Assembly (NCBI GenBank): GCA_963576475.1
Contig: OY754982.1
Coordinates: 2,259,409-2,323,408, forward strand
Reading direction: 5' to 3'
Origin: Molanna angustata
Lineage: Eukaryota > Arthropoda > Insecta > Trichoptera > Molannidae
Length of the DNA: 64,000 nt
The position numbers and the translations under genes were made by a program. Below the pieces are notes generated by a model, which was given only the letters and a program-made list of their open reading frames with translations, was not told where the DNA came from and did not search any database. Within the stretch, counting starts at the first letter, position 1. Each line of letters begins with the position of its first letter. Below are positions 1 through 12,387 of the stretch, piece by piece.

Positions 1-250
1 CAACCTAGATCTGGCAATATGAGCAACATTGAGGTTTTGATAAAGAAGGAAATGAATTATTTCGAGTCCGGTGGAAAGGCACATACCTTCAATTCACTTA
101 CAATGCGCAAATGACTATTGTGCCAACCAGCGTGGAATCTGAACGAGCTTTTTCAGCCACTGGCTACCTTGTGTCCAATATCAGAAGCCGTTTATCAGAC
201 GACACAATACTTTAACTTTTTTACGAAGCTATTTCCAAAATAATGTTTAA
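1..250 (+). pseudogene. hAT-family transposase C-terminal remnant
   Basis: The frame read from about position 60 gives the hAT dimerisation signature VPTSVESERAFSATG (120-164) followed by NIRSRLSDD. A stop lies at 213-215, exactly where the family normally continues into the LNxLxFL helix; that continuation is visible in the next frame, so there is a small frameshift. The piece is cut off by the window edge, so the rest of the element may lie to the left. No terminal inverted repeat was identified. It is a decayed fragment, not a functional transposase. Confidence 0.8.
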
Positions 251-1104
251 ACTTATGATGCTTATTGTACAAAAATATTGTTTATCGTGTGAAAGTTATT
301 ATTTAAATTTAATTTGTAATATAAATTTATGTCTCATTTTATTCTTTGCCAATTTATGACAAACTTTACCGATGTCTAACTAAAGGTAAGTATGTTAATA
401 AACCATTTAAAATGTCCCAAAGAACGTGTTTGATTAGGTATAAATTTAAAACTCTAAAAACAAGGTTGGTAGATCGAGGTATTAATTAGGTCTTTATTAT
501 ACGATTGATAAGATATCTAAGTCCACCCTGCTGGATCCCGCAAATACCTGGATCCAGCGGTACTAAGATTGTTCAGTCCCGCAAATACCTGGATTGACAT
601 CGTCCTGCGGGATTGCATTCCCTAGTTACATGCAACTAATTATACTATGAATTTCAACCCTGCCAAAACAATCAACAATGGCGCTCGATCGCAGTTGTTT
701 AAAAAACCTTTACTTGACTAACAGTCGTTCAATGACTTGTACTACATACAATGGCTGGTTCAATGACTTGTACTATAAATTATTATATTGTACTATTTTT
801 CAAAAATAATGTTTATCTATTAAATCAGTTTTTTGTTCACATAATTTCATATTTTATTCTAAATTCAATACTTAAACCATAACTTAAACTTTAGATTTAT
901 TGGCAGGTACTTATTATTTGAAAATCAGTAATTTATCATTCTTCAACACTTAGGTGGGCTATTTCAATTATTTCTAAATAAATATTTGGTTTGTTAAATA
1001 TGTTAGTTCAATTAATTCAAAATTTGGTTTATATTTTTTTTGTTTGACCATATAGAATGAACTTAAGATGAACGGTTAACAAATAAAAATTTGTACCTAT
1101 ATAA
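251..1104. other. AT-rich gap, no gene seen
   Basis: No coding signal. A short direct repeat CCCGCAAATACCTGGA occurs at 537-552 and 578-593 within a slightly GC-richer stretch (520-625) that may be an old transposon scrap. The remainder is AT-rich without recognisable content. Confidence 0.5.
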
Positions 1105-1106
1105 TA

Positions 1107-2939
1107 CAGTAGTGGCCAAAAAAATGGAAACTATTTTTTACTCGACTAAATTATATAGAAAATCTTCCTTCTTAGATTTCTAAATGAATATTTCTAAAAA
1201 AATATTATTGCCTTGTCTTTATTATAGTGTGGGTTATGCATGAATTATCATTTATACATAAAATATTCAGATATAATACACATTTTATTAAAATTATTGT
1301 ACATTGAATAAAATATAAAAAATATTGTGCTCAGCTATGGAAAATTGTTAATGACAATAAAATTTAAAATTCACGTGTTTAAGATAAATCACTTTAGTAT
1401 TTAGTTGGGTAGCCTTTATTTTTTATCACAGCCTTCATTCTTCGAGGCATTGAGTCCACCAACTTCTCCAAATCTGCATTATTGATGACCTTGAATCATG
1501 ATTTTATTACAGCTTCAATCAGGGCCCTCTTATTCGATAAGAGATTTTATTTAATTATATTAGTTAAAATGTGCCACAAAGCAATAGCAGCAAAGTATAA
1601 AGATACAAAGATTTTCAACCTGGCCCACAAGTTTTCTATCTAATTAAGATCTGGGCTGTTACCAGGCCACTTAAGTACCATAATATTATTTTCTTCGAAC
1701 CAGCTTGAGACACTTTTAGCAGTATGACAGGGTGCGTTGTCTTGCTGGAATATGCATGTCTCTCTATTTTCTCCAAACAGATCCGCTATAAAAGGCTTTA
1801 ACTTTGGATCCAAGATAGTCTCCTTGTATTTTTTTCATGTAACGTCCCATCAATGATATGTAGACGACCCACGCCACTTCTTGACATGCACCCCCATATC
1901 ATTATGCTGAGAGGGTGCTTCATGGTGACAGTGGTACACACTGGTAACAAGTCTTCTCCAGTTCTCCTCCTAACATACTTTATTCCATCCGATACAAATA
2001 TAGAAATTTTTGTTTCATCGCTCCAGATTACATTCTTCCAGTCTTCTTTGGTCCAATTCTTGTGTTCTTTTGCCCAATTGAGTCTTTTTTCCCTTTGTTT
2101 ACTATTCAAGTAAGCTTTTTTTCTTGGGCTTCTCGCCCTTAATCCATTGTTGACTAGGCGTCGTCGAATCGTCCTAGCGCTTACAATTATACCACTCTCA
2201 GCAAGGATGTGTTGGATATCACTCAAAGTGGATCTACGGTCTTGAAGAGCTAATTTCGTTATCCTTCTGTCGTCTATCAATAACGTCTTCCGGTTTCTGC
2301 CAGATTTTACAGCATTGTGTAAACTTTTGGAGACTTTGAACCTCTCGCAGACCTTTGAACTCCAGACTTGGACGCTCTGTGTCCCAACTTTTCAGCAATT
2401 TGTTTATATGTATATCCCTCTTCTCGTAGGGTAACTGCTCTACTACATTTTGTAGGTGACCAGTAGCCTCCAAGCATGTTTCAGAAGAAGTTTCAGAATA
2501 AAATAATCTCAGAATTTGAAAAACAGTCCAACCACTTACAAATGACACAGTACAGGACGAACGACAGACTAATAGCTCTTGCTTAGATAGGATTTCAAAT
2601 ATCCTCAATAATTACTTTCTAATGATCACAGACATCAAAAAAACAAATTTCCAGAAAAAAATGTGAGTAATAATGATGATTCATATCATCAAATAGTAAG
2701 GTATATGTTCCTTACAACTCATTATGAGACAAATTAGAAAGGATTAACTAATTTTGTAAAAAAAAGTTAAAACAATTAAAAAAATATTTATTGTTTCTTG
2801 CGAAATAAACAAAAGAAAATATTTGTCATTAAAAACAATAAGAATGCAATAAAATTTCAATGAAAAAGTAAAATGAATCACCTAGTAAGTTGAAAAATGT
2901 AGTCAAAATAAAAAGTTTCCATTCTTTTGGCCACTACTG
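1107..2939 (-). mobile_element. Tc1-like DNA transposon, complete but inactive
   Basis: Terminal inverted repeats begin CAGTAGTGGCC at 1107 and end GGCCACTACTG at 2939; the match extends about 25 bp with one or two differences (GGCCAAAAAAATGGAAAC against GGCCAAAAGAATGGAAAC). A TA precedes the left end (1105-1106); on the right the flank reads AATA. The interior carries a Tc1 transposase reading on the minus strand. Length (1.8 kb) and TIR type fit Tc1. Stops and a frameshift make the copy non-autonomous. Confidence 0.88.
1394..2477 (-). pseudogene. Tc1 transposase, frameshifted and interrupted
   Basis: The N-terminal helix-turn-helix (CSRAVTLREEGYTYKQIA) reads from 2477. A frameshift near 2290 leads into the second DNA-binding domain (DDRRITKLALQDRRSTLSD). 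Catalytic motifs are WSDETK (first D) and QQDNAPCHTA (second D). The third motif reads SPDLN-stop-IENLW, so a TAG replaces the proline normally between N and IENLW. The reading ends at 1394. About 361 codons is near the usual Tc1 length (about 340). The catalytic residues survive but the frame does not. Confidence 0.87.
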
Positions 2940-2984
2940 AATATCACGTGTTTGTGTCACCGACACAGTAACAACATAGTTCTC

Positions 2985-4070
2985 TATAAATAATGGGGTG
3001 CATGCTATCTCCATGGCTCTTCAATCTATACGTTGAATGTTGCATCAGAACTTTTATGGAGGATAGCAAGGGTCTGAAATTTATTTATTTATATTCACAT
3101 ACACGGCCTCTTAGCCATTATAAAAATATGGTAAAAATAAAACATAAAACTCGTATTAAACAACACAACAATTAACAAGAAAAACAACACAATAATTCAT
3201 TAAAATACAAAATCTATCACACAAATCGAAATATTCATAATATGTCCCATTCCGATTCGTTTAAATTTATCTGTCTGAATTTTAGTAGGTATATGAGAAA
3301 TGTCAAAACGTTGACAATTCAGTAAGTATAGTATATGAAGGATGTAAAGAGAACGTACTGAGAATGGATGCCAGCAAATCGAAGTTCAAATGGTGTTTCA
3401 AAAGAGTGAAAGCAGAACAGCGTACCAAATAAAATTAGAGAACAAATGGTTCAAGCAAGTAGACGAATATGTCTATTTGGGAAGCAACGGAATACCGGAA
3501 TGGACGGATTGATAAGGAGATCGAAAGAAGAGTTATGGCAAGAAACAGAGGGAATGGAGCACTTAGACCAGTTATGAATGACCGCAACATATCAAAGGAT
3601 GCTAAAGTTGCCATTGATAACGCTATCTTAATAGTGCCAACCTTGATGTATGCAAGTGAAACCTGGACATGGCAGAAGTCACATGAAAGCAGAATAAATG
3701 CAGTTTAAATGAGATCACTAAAATGAATTTAAGATGAAGATAGATGTCATTAATAGAATGAAAATGATGAATTCATTTCATTCATTAATTGGCCACATGG
3801 GGAGAATGAATGAGGAATGCCTGACGAAGAAAATATACAATGCGCATAGGAATGAAATGAGAAATCAATGCCGCCCAAGAAAGGGATGGCATGACCATGT
3901 GAATGGTATTTTGAAAGACGAAAAGGTTAGAAGCGTGAAGAACAGATAAACATGTATAAGAAGATGTATGAATGTTGACGAGGCGATGATTGTGTGTCAA
4001 GATATATGGCATTCAGTTTTCTCTGTCTACCATGTGAGGATCATGGCATTATGGTATGTATAAGAATCAC
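2985..4070 (+). pseudogene. Family L LINE, reverse transcriptase C-terminal remnant
   Basis: 2993-3082 reads GCMLSPWLFNLYVE, the RT motif around the conserved GCxLSP. The reading resumes at about 3355 with MDASKSK, then NGRIDKEIERRV, YASETWTWQKSHESR, LIGHMGRMNEECLTKKIY and RPRKGWHDHVNGILKDE, with several stops and frameshifts. The YADD region is missing; 3083-3335 is foreign sequence. The 3' end is the short tail ATCATGGCATTATGGTATGT shared by all copies of this family in the window. The clade is uncertain; the short 3' UTR and tetranucleotide tail resemble RTE-type elements. Confidence 0.8.
3083..3335 (-). mobile_element. Insertion in family L LINE, probable LINE 3' UTR
   Basis: This segment separates two parts of the same LINE. 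Its left edge is TTTATTTATTTAT, which on the minus strand looks like a (TAAA)n-type LINE tail, followed by AT-rich non-coding sequence. I infer a small 5'-truncated retrotransposon piece inserted in opposite orientation; no coding sequence confirms it. Confidence 0.4.
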
Positions 4071-5200
4071 ATACATTAGGTATGAGAAATTTTTTAAATA
4101 TAATAATTAAATTAGACAAACGATTTACTACAAACAAGACAATTATTGAAAATAATATTTCTATATTGCCCTCATTCAGTATAACAAAAGCTGTTTTTCA
4201 TTCAAATTTTGCTTATGAGTAAAAGCATTTCTTTATAAACATTATTCTATTTCTATTTTACAAATATATATATTTAAAGTCACTAAAATTTAACGATTTA
4301 TTATACACAGACTGATCTCCTGAGCTCGTAGTGCACAGTGACATAGATCTGTAAATGTGTGGGTGCGAGAGAGACTGCTCAATAAGAGTCTGGTCAATCA
4401 AAGAACACTTTTAATATATAATACTAAACATAATATAGGAAAAAAAAATCACTTGATCTCTGAAGTGCTGCTTTAACTAATACCATGAAATATTTCTTTA
4501 GCTTTTGTGCATAATTTTAAGACAATGAACCAAAAATTCTAAAAGAAATTTTTCAAAAGCATACTTTGTGAAATATAAATTATATTATATAGTAATATGA
4601 AAGTTTTCTATGCATGACATGTTATGGCTGGTCTGGAAAAATATAGTTGTTTGTTACTCATGATGAACATACACAATATTATGATTTCAAAAATCAATAT
4701 TAAGTCTATACAAGTTGTTCTAAATTCAAACTTTACATGGGAAATTAGAGTAGCGTCTAGCCCCAGCTCTTCTTTTCTGCATTATTAGGTTAGGTTTAAG
4801 TTTGTGTATAATAATAATAGCGACTCGCGTGAGCGAGTTGCTTTATAAATTGAATTATAAATTATTATAAGTTAAATTTACATTTTTTATTTAATTTATT
4901 GCATTTAATATAAAATTTCACAGCTCATTTGACTCCATACTACGAGACCTCAACCAATCAGAGAGCCAACCAGAAACATAATGCGGAATGGTAAATGCGG
5001 ATTGTAGACGCTAGTGGAAATTAGTAATTGATGAATATTATTTGTTTTGTTATTTTTTTATAAACTTAATTTCTTTATGTTACATTGAGAATACATGAAT
5101 GTAATTCAATGTAAATAATGTCCTTTTTATATATTTTTCAAAACAACATAGTAAAACATCAAGTTTCCCAAGTAGAATAACTGCCGTTGATATGAGGTCT
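4071..5200. other. Gap without recognised gene
   Basis: AT-rich. A 22-bp near-palindrome, GCGACTCGCGTGAGCGAGTTGC, lies near 4830. CCAATCAGAG near 4955 resembles a CCAAT-type motif also seen at 27.7 and 28.4 kb, but no transcript can be argued from it. Confidence 0.4.
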
Positions 5201-5204
5201 CTCA

Positions 5205-5585
5205 GACAAATGTGTAATAAGACGATGTGTGATTGAATAAAAAAAGTAAGCACAAGAACAGAATGTATGTTGGAAAAGGACGCCACATGCAAGATAAAAA
5301 TATAATATATGTCCTTAAGTGGATCGGCCACATAGAAAGAACAGATGAAGAACAGTTGACAAAAAAATTATACATGGCTAAAAGATGCGGAATAAGAGAT
5401 AGAGGTCGGTCGAGAAAGACTCATTTAAATCACATGAATGGAATCTGAAGTGTAGATAGTAGGAGAGTGTGCATGAGGCAATGTTTGGATTAAGTGAAGC
5501 GAGAAAAGTATATCAGGATAGGAAAGTATGGCGCTCGGTTCTCTCTGCCTACCTCAATATGAACAAGGCATGATAGTATGTATGT
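5205..5585 (+). pseudogene. Family L LINE, 3' fragment
   Basis: The translation contains WIGHIERTDEEQLTKKLY, GIRDRGRSRKTHLNHMNGI and, after a stop, RRVCMRQCLD, all homologous in order to the copy ending at 4070. The 3' end reads ACAAGGCATGATAGTATGTATG, the family tail. It is 5'-truncated and diverged, and several stops exclude function. Confidence 0.78.
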
Positions 5586-5841
5586 AAAAAAACACAAAAT
5601 ATTTATTAGTAACTAGTATATTTCTAGAAAATAAACTCTTATGACGTCCGGTTTCTAAAAAAAACTGATAAAATAACCATTTTCCTAATATTCATATAAG
5701 ATATTATGAAAAATGATGTAAAAGAGTAAAATTAAATAATAATTTAACATAAACAGAGCAAATTTCACAATAATAATGTTAATATATTACCTTTAGTCAG
5801 TATATATTATTATAAGGTCTTTGGTATATACCTAGTCAAAG

Positions 5842-6371
5842 ATGTTCCGTACTCAAATTTTGTATGGAAAATTTTCAGCGATTTTATGAAATGAGTTTGT
5901 TTAATTATTTTTTTATTTTATTATGAAAAGTTGATATTTCTTTAATGCCATTTTATGAAAGTGAGGAGCCTTTTTACCTATTTGAAAATAAAAATTTCAA
6001 ATTTTAAGTTTCCTGAGCTTGGGGTCACTTTGAAATATTTGACAGTTAAAAAAATTGAGAAGCACTATTCATATATCGTTCAAAATCTAATGGGATCTAA
6101 GTGAGCATTAGATATACAAATTTGCAAAATTTGAAAAGAATCGAATGAGTACTTTAGTCTATAATCGATAAAGTAAAATGAACACGCCGTACATAGCACA
6201 TAGCACATAGCACAGTGCACATAGCACACACACACAGATACATTGTGATGAAACTTTCAGAATACAATCTCAGCATGATACTAGTTGATAATCTGCAAAA
6301 AAAAAAATACCCTTAAAAATTGCGAAATCATAACTCCCCACTATATCACCTTGTGTTAGTGAGGAGTAAAA
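5842..6371 (+). repeat. Dispersed repeat family M, copy 1
   Basis: It runs from ACTCAAATTTTGTATGG through TTTCCTGAGCTTGGGGTCAC, a short CA-rich microsatellite (6195-6240) and CATGATACTAGTTGATAATC to CCCCACTATATCACCTTGTG and GTGAGGAGTAAAAA. The same order recurs at 34.2-35.3, 51.3-51.8 and 55.8-56.6 kb. The two ends carry related CTCCTCACTA motifs in inverted orientation, so I infer a non-autonomous DNA element. No coding capacity. Confidence 0.7.
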
Positions 6372-6394
6372 ACGATTGTTTGAAATTTACGATA

Positions 6395-7050
6395 ATGATC
6401 AGATCCTGTAGTTTTTACCCTATACGTACTGAACTTGCAAACAAGAAAAATGTTGAATAAAAAAGGAAGAAGATAGAATTCATTTCAGTATGTAAACTGT
6501 ATAGCAACATTCCAAAAATTATCGACGCCTGAATCACTGCAGTGTCTACAGCACAGTATAACTTGAGCATTATTTTATTAACCTTCACTATTATAATATG
6601 CATTATTTTGTAACTAATGTAAAACAAATCCTTTCCGATGAGAGTATACTATGAGTTTCATATAGATAATTTTGTTGTGTGTATAGTGTATCAACTGTAC
6701 ATATATAGCATTACTGTTAATAAAACTTCTCAAAAACTTCGTAAAAATCGAAAATTTGAAATTATAAGAAAGAAATATATTTAAAACAATGGTCAATGCC
6801 TGTACATTTTACCCTATATGTACTGTACTTGCGCAAAAGGGAATAATTAAACTAAAAGGGAAGTAGATAGATTGATACTTCTACTTAAATAAGTAGTAAA
6901 CTTAAATAATGAATTAATTGAAATTAAAATAAACAAATAAATTGAAAGCAATGGTCAATGCCTGTAGTTTTTACCCTTAACGTACTGTACTAACGTACAA
7001 GAAAATTGTCCTATAAAAAAAGTAGATAGGTATATTCACTGTACGCAGAC
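6395..7050 (+). repeat. Three diverged copies of a roughly 100-bp unit
   Basis: Units built on CTGTAGTTTTTACCCTATAC followed by GTACTG, AC(T)TTGC and AAGTAGATAG occur near 6404-6490, 6797-6880 and 6968-7045. The second and third are also preceded by CAATGGTCAATGC. Spacing is irregular, so this is a cluster rather than a clean tandem array. No gene. Confidence 0.55.
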
Positions 7051-7329
7051 GATGTTATTTACAATATAAATATATAGAACGAATCCATAATGTTGCCGCC
7101 ACACTGTCTGCATTGGCAATGATGCCTTGTCCCTAAAAGACCATTGCATTTAAAATAGTAGCGGTCACGAAACGTTTCCTGTACACGCAACTTCACTATA
7201 TTCACCTCTATTAATACCATTATCTTTATGGCGGACATTTAAAACGTAGTTGATTTTTTGACAAGTATTTATAAATTATAATAATATACTTCAATTGATC
7301 GAATATTCGATTCGACATATTCGATTACT

Positions 7330-7790
7330 TACACATTGGTACAAGTAGGTAAATAAGACAAAAATGACCTTATAAGTCTGGCGCAATTCAGGGGTGACTT
7401 CTATGCGAAAAATGCATTTGTCACCTCAGGTATAAGAATTGTTGCTCTCATTATTTACAAAAAACCAATTCTCTCAATAGATGGCGTTACAACAAAATAA
7501 ATAAAAATAATAAGAATGTTGTTCATAATTTCACACATAGATGGCTATAGTAAAAATTCCTTATTTTCAAGCGAAAAGAATTTCAGTATTACAATATATA
7601 GAACTTTCAAAATTGAATTGATAGGGATCTCATTAAAAAGGCATAATTGGTGAACGTTGCGCAAGCGCATAAAGTGATCACGTAATCCAGCCGATGACAG
7701 GTCGTAAGCCCTGTAGGTGCCTTGATTTTCCGGTTCTCCTACAGTAAATATTCCAACTTCGTCTCTATTGAGATAATTAAAAATCTGTTA
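7330..7790 (+). repeat. Dispersed repeat family R, copy 1
   Basis: Shares long blocks with 61.3-61.7 kb and 31.35-31.56 kb: CATTGGTACAAGTAG, CAGGGGTGAC, CAATAGATGGCGTTACA, GGCATAATTGGTGAAC and GACAGGTCGTAAGCCCTGTA, then a 3' part with CCAACTTCGTCTCT. Non-coding. The class is unclear; the inversion seen in the 31 kb copy suggests copying by reverse transcription. Confidence 0.65.
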
Positions 7791-7879
7791 AAAAATACTT
7801 CAATTGAAATTTATATACCTGACAAAAATAAAAATTTAACTCCACTGAGTATTTTCTCTTTTCCTTTCCTTAATTTCTC

Positions 7880-8975
7880 TTAAGAGGGCGACTGCTGCCA
7901 ACGTACCTATTTTTTCAATTTGAAATTGCATCATTACTACAAAACGAATCATTTTGAAAAAAAAAATAATCTAGTTAGTTTGGATATTAATAAAGAAAAA
8001 TATACCTTAACTTTTTAATTATGTTCTGTATATATTATATTCTTGTATAAAAATAATAAGCACACCCCGATTTTTGACATTTATCTTAAATTTCTAAAAA
8101 GAACTATAAGGTATAGAGCAATATTTTTTTTTATAAATTAAAGAGGAACAAAATATTTGGATAAATATGCTTAGCAATGTGCTTAAGCGTAAAAATGTGC
8201 TTAGCACGAAACCAGTTGTAGGTTACATACATACCGTCACGATGTTTCCCTATTTGGGGTAGGCAGAGAGAACCGACCGCCAGACTCTTCTATCTTGGCA
8301 TACATGTTTTGCCTCATTTACATTCATACATCGCGTCATACATGCTCTCCTATTATTCTGACTTCGTTTATTCCCCTTTATAGGTAATAATCTTAATAAA
8401 TAGTGGAATTGATTGTAAACAAGTTTTTTTATTTTTATTTATTAAAAATATTAATTAATTAATTGATTGAGGTAAAATAAATATACAAAAATAATTAAGG
8501 TTTCTCTCTATTTAACTATTCAACGTATATGGCTAAGAACACTCTTAACGGGTGAAGAGCAAAAAAAAAAATTTAAATGGAAAAATATGATGTGACGTTG
8601 CATTAATGCATCAGGTTAAGTAAATAAAAAAAAAAAACTTTTATTTCGCAATGGCGATAAATGGAAAATAAATTTATTTTGGGTTTATTTACTAAACCTG
8701 AAGCATTAATGCAACGTCACATCATATTTTTCCCGATATTTTGTTCTTCTTTAATTTATAAAAAAAATATATTGCTCTATACTTTATAGTTTTTTCAGAA
8801 ATACAATATAAATGTCAAAAATCGGGGTGTACTTATTATTTTTCTACAAAAAATTATACGGAACATTATCAAAATGTTAAGGTATCTTTTTTTTTCAAAA
8901 CGATTTGATTAGAAATAATGATGGTAGGTATATCAAATTGAAAAATAGGTACGTTGGCAGCAGTCCCCCCCTTAA
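7880..8975. mobile_element. TTAA-flanked foldback element with roughly 300-bp inverted arms, copy 1
   Basis: The left end reads TTAAGAGGGCGACTGCTGCC (7880) and the right end GGCAGCAGTCCCCCCCTTAA (ending 8975). The arms match for about 300 bp, including AACGTACCTATTTTTTCAAT, CCCCGATTTTTGACATTTAT and GATGTGACGTTGCATTAATG. TTAA at both edges fits a piggyBac-type target duplication, an inference since no transposase is present. The middle is interrupted by a family L LINE end (8226-8390) and unrelated AT-rich sequence. A second copy lies at 53173-54165. Confidence 0.78.
8226..8390 (-). pseudogene. Family L LINE 3' end inserted in the foldback element
   Basis: On the minus strand it ends with the family tail: CATACATACCGTCACGATG on the plus strand, then GGTAGGCAGAGAGAACCGA. 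The coding remnant covers only the last 50 or so codons of the RT ORF. It sits between the two arms of the TTAA element, so it inserted after that element. Confidence 0.75.
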
Positions 8976-9204
8976 GTTATAAAATTAATAAATAAATATG
9001 TCATAGTATTTTTCCACAAAATTCTATTACAATGACCAAACGTTTTCGCCGAGGTGACTTGGCAATATCAATGTCTAAAACGAAACTTTCACTTTCATGA
9101 AAGTTTTATTTTAGACCTTGATAACTTTGGTTTTATAATCATTAATTTAAAAATGAATTACTTCTCTGTTAAGACAAAAAACTACAGAATCATTCCTATA
9201 TTTA

Positions 9205-9400
9205 TAGTAGGCAGAGATAGCCAATTGCCACACACATGTATTTATACATTCTTCGCCTCTCTCACATTCATGCACCGTCTCATACGTGTTCGGCTGTGGT
9301 AAAACTTAATTATTTTCTTGGACGACCCCTTCCTCATTCTTATTCCATTTCTATCAGCTTTTATGGGCTTGCCATCACGAAGTCTTTCACGAAGTCCGTG
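9205..9400 (-). pseudogene. Family L LINE, decayed 3' fragment
   Basis: GTAGGCAGAGATAGCCAATT, TTCTTCGCCTC, CATTCATGCACCGTCTCATA and TTCTTGGACGACCCC follow the order of better preserved minus-strand copies (compare 22493-22700). The (ATGT)n tail itself is not intact. Confidence 0.6.
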
Positions 9401-9640
9401 CATCATAAAACCGATGAGTCACTTAAATGAGTTAACGACTTAATACACACTTTAGCTTTTAACACACCACTACTATTCTGAGACGATATTATTAGTTCAT
9501 ACAAATATAAGATCAAATACATATTATAGTGATGAGCAAAGACCAAGAATGATACTAGACTTGCAGGAGTCTGCAGGTCTTGCGATATAGAAATTTTATA
9601 TAGATCGCATCTGCGAAATAATATAATGAACCTAAATTAC

Positions 9641-10138
9641 TAACATTAAAAAAGCGGAATTTATCAAATTTCATGCGCAGAATGCAATGATGTATATATA
9701 GGACAAACATCAAGAAACATAATATAAACACGCATAAACGAACAAAAAAGATGTCTCTCGAACAGCAACTTTTCAGAATTCGCGCACATCATATCAATAA
9801 ATTACTCATTCCACAGCCATAGCGTAAAATTATTACACCACGTCCCAAATAATATGATATTAAACAGTTTAGAAACGAAGAAAACGCTGTAAAGTTTCCA
9901 TAATACAAAATTTGAATACTATACTATATAATACTTTTTGGAGAGACTTGATAACGAGGAGTATAACGTTAGACACAACCCACTCCTTTTTTTTTTTTTT
10001 TTTTAAGTTGTAACACTTGCAAGACCACAACTTGTCCGAATATCTAAGACCATGACTATACAACACACACCTGTGAATACAAGATCAAGAACAAAACGCA
10101 AACTTGCGCAAGGAATATCAGATTCAGAAAAAAAACTA
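9641..10138 (+). pseudogene. Penelope-like element GIY-YIG endonuclease, second lineage
   Basis: The plus-strand frame from about 9653 reads SGIYQISCAECNDVYIGQTS. It contains the GIY and YIG motifs spaced as in PLE endonucleases and the CxxC between them. It continues NFSEFAH and SFHSHSVKLLHHVPNN with an in-frame TAA after RNII. After a family M fragment (about 9885-9992), the basic C-terminal tail resumes as TRSRTKRKLAQGISDSEKK (near 10070-10135). Sequence differs clearly from the PLE at 10.8-12.0 kb, so this is another subfamily. Inactive. Confidence 0.78.
9885..9992 (-). repeat. Family M end fragment inserted in the second PLE
   Basis: AGTTTCCATAATACAAAATT, GAATACT, then GACTTGATAACGAGGAGTAT and ACAACCCACTC match the end of the family M copy near 35.2-35.3 kb and 51.8 kb. 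It interrupts PLE coding sequence and is followed by a T-run. Confidence 0.6.
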
Positions 10139-10812
<674 letters not shown>

Positions 10813-10854
10813 ATAATATTTTTATCTCGGTTTTCCCGTGTCAGTAGGTCTTGA

Positions 10855-10920
10855 CTAAGACCATTTGTCTTCCGACGTTTCGCCTGAATATCACCAGGCA
10901 TTTTCAAGGACTTAACGAAA
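10855..10920 (-). ncRNA. Degenerate hammerhead-like motif in the PLE 3' module
   Basis: Minus strand reads TTGAAAA, T, GCCTGG...TTCAGGC, GAA, ACGT, C, GG. Stem II and the GAA-ACGT-C part match the better copies at 39.3-39.5 kb, but the expected CTGAAGA core has changed at two positions (C3 and G8). Predicted inactive as it stands. Identification rests on alignment to the other modules. Confidence 0.5.
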
Positions 10921-10999
10921 AGCACGCGCGCGACACACGTCTACTCACACTGAAAGCTCACCGTCAAGTGACTCGTAGCGTACAAGATGGCCGCTTATG

Positions 11000-12009
11000 T
11001 CAAATATTGTTAGCGCGACGTGATTGGCTCCTTGTGACACGCCCACCTGCTGTCGTGTTCGTTGGTAATAATATTTTATCATTATTTTTGTGTTGTGATT
11101 TATTGTTAATTTTAGTTGTGACATTAATATTATTATTGTTGTGTTTTGGGGTTATTTTCGCTATGGTATTATTAATATTATTATTGTATTGTTTGTCATA
11201 TAAAATGTTCTTCCAGGTACTAGGCAAACGAACTCCGTCGTCCCGATTGTTCATTATATCCCTTCTCTTATATATTTCTATAGCTTCCCTGTAAATTCTG
11301 AGAGGTTCACTGTTTAAACTTGCTATTATTTTTGAATGGTCAAAATCTATTGTATGTCCTTCTGTGAGCGAGTGTTGTACAAGTGAGGATGTAAGTTTTT
11401 TGTTTCTCATGTCGACTCTGTGCTCCGCTATTCGTGCTTCAACTTTTCGATTGGTTCTTCCTACATAAGTCTTATTGCACGATCCGCACGGTATTTCATA
11501 TACTCCATGAGCTTCAAGTGGAATGATGTCTTTCGGGTTTCTTAGAAAGGTTGATATTTTATTTGTTGTGCTGAAAACGGTACGTATGTTATTTTTGTTT
11601 AATAGACGGCTGATTTTATCGGTGACGCCTTTGATATATGGTAGTCGGGCTGTTGATAATGGTGTTTCATTGGATTTTTCTTTCACTGTTTTTGGACTCT
11701 TTAATGCTTTGTTTATTATATAGTCTGAGAAACCATTACAACGTAGAGCATTTTTCGTGTATTCTAATTCTTGTTTTTTATGCTCGTGGTCTGCAATTCT
11801 TTTTGATCTTGTTATTAGTGTTTTTGCGACTGAGCATATTTGTGCGGGGTGATGATTGGACGTTGCGTGTAGGTATCTATCGGTGTGTGTGGGCTTTCTA
11901 TATACTGTGTGCCCCAGTTTACCGTTTGCTTTTTTTAACACTAAAACGTCTAAGAAAGGTATTTGTCTGTTATTTTCCTTCTCCATTGTAAACTTTATAT
12001 CTTCATAGG
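11000..12009 (-). CDS. Penelope-like element RT C-terminus plus GIY-YIG endonuclease, partial
   Basis: Open for about 335 codons with no stop. Residues 1-60 of the reading from MEKENN carry the RT tail (IPFLDVLVLKKANGK, YRKPTHTDRYLH, SNHHPAQ). The endonuclease lies at about 160-240: GVYEIPCGSCNKTYVGRT, then EARIAEHR, SSLVQHSLTEGH and the ExxEIYKR helix (EAIEIYKRRD). The last 80 residues are Asn-rich and basic, ending TRSQSRRANNI. PLEs use the RT and endonuclease for target-primed insertion; without the RT core this copy cannot be autonomous. The open frame suggests a young insertion. Confidence 0.87.
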
Positions 12010-12012
12010 TAA

Positions 12013-12319
12013 TTTAATTTATAGGTAATTCAATTTTCCCACACCGAAGCCTTTTTGTTTCTGATATAATATACATTTTTCATACCAATATGAAAATTGT
12101 ATACATTTGGGGTGTAGAAAGGACACAAAAAGGATACGACGTACACCATACATACATACAAACAAACACATCACGACGAAACTCAGTGTGCAGTGTGAAA
12201 CCCACTCCAAACAAGACCCGCCCTTAATTATCTCCCCCCCCCCAACCTTCAATCCCATAGTCTTGTTTTAAAAGCACACCATCACATTCTGCCTGATGAG
12301 GGGGCGGTTAGTTACACAT
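12013..12319. other. Gap, no gene
   Basis: Contains a C10-type run near 12235 and tetranucleotide scraps (CATACATACATACAAACAAA). Nothing coding recognised. Confidence 0.4.
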
Positions 12320-12387
12320 CTTAAAAAGATGTACTACGTACTTCGATGTACAAAAGATGTTCTTCGTGGTACATCTTAAAAAGATTT

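Noticed and set aside
3785..4012. Antisense ORFs over LINE fragments (for example 75 codons here, 42219-41878, 34602-35009)
   Set aside because: They are shadows of the LINE reading on the opposite strand.
12288..12312. CTGATGAGGGGGCGG as a hammerhead core
   Set aside because: No second strand of stem II and no GAAA follows.
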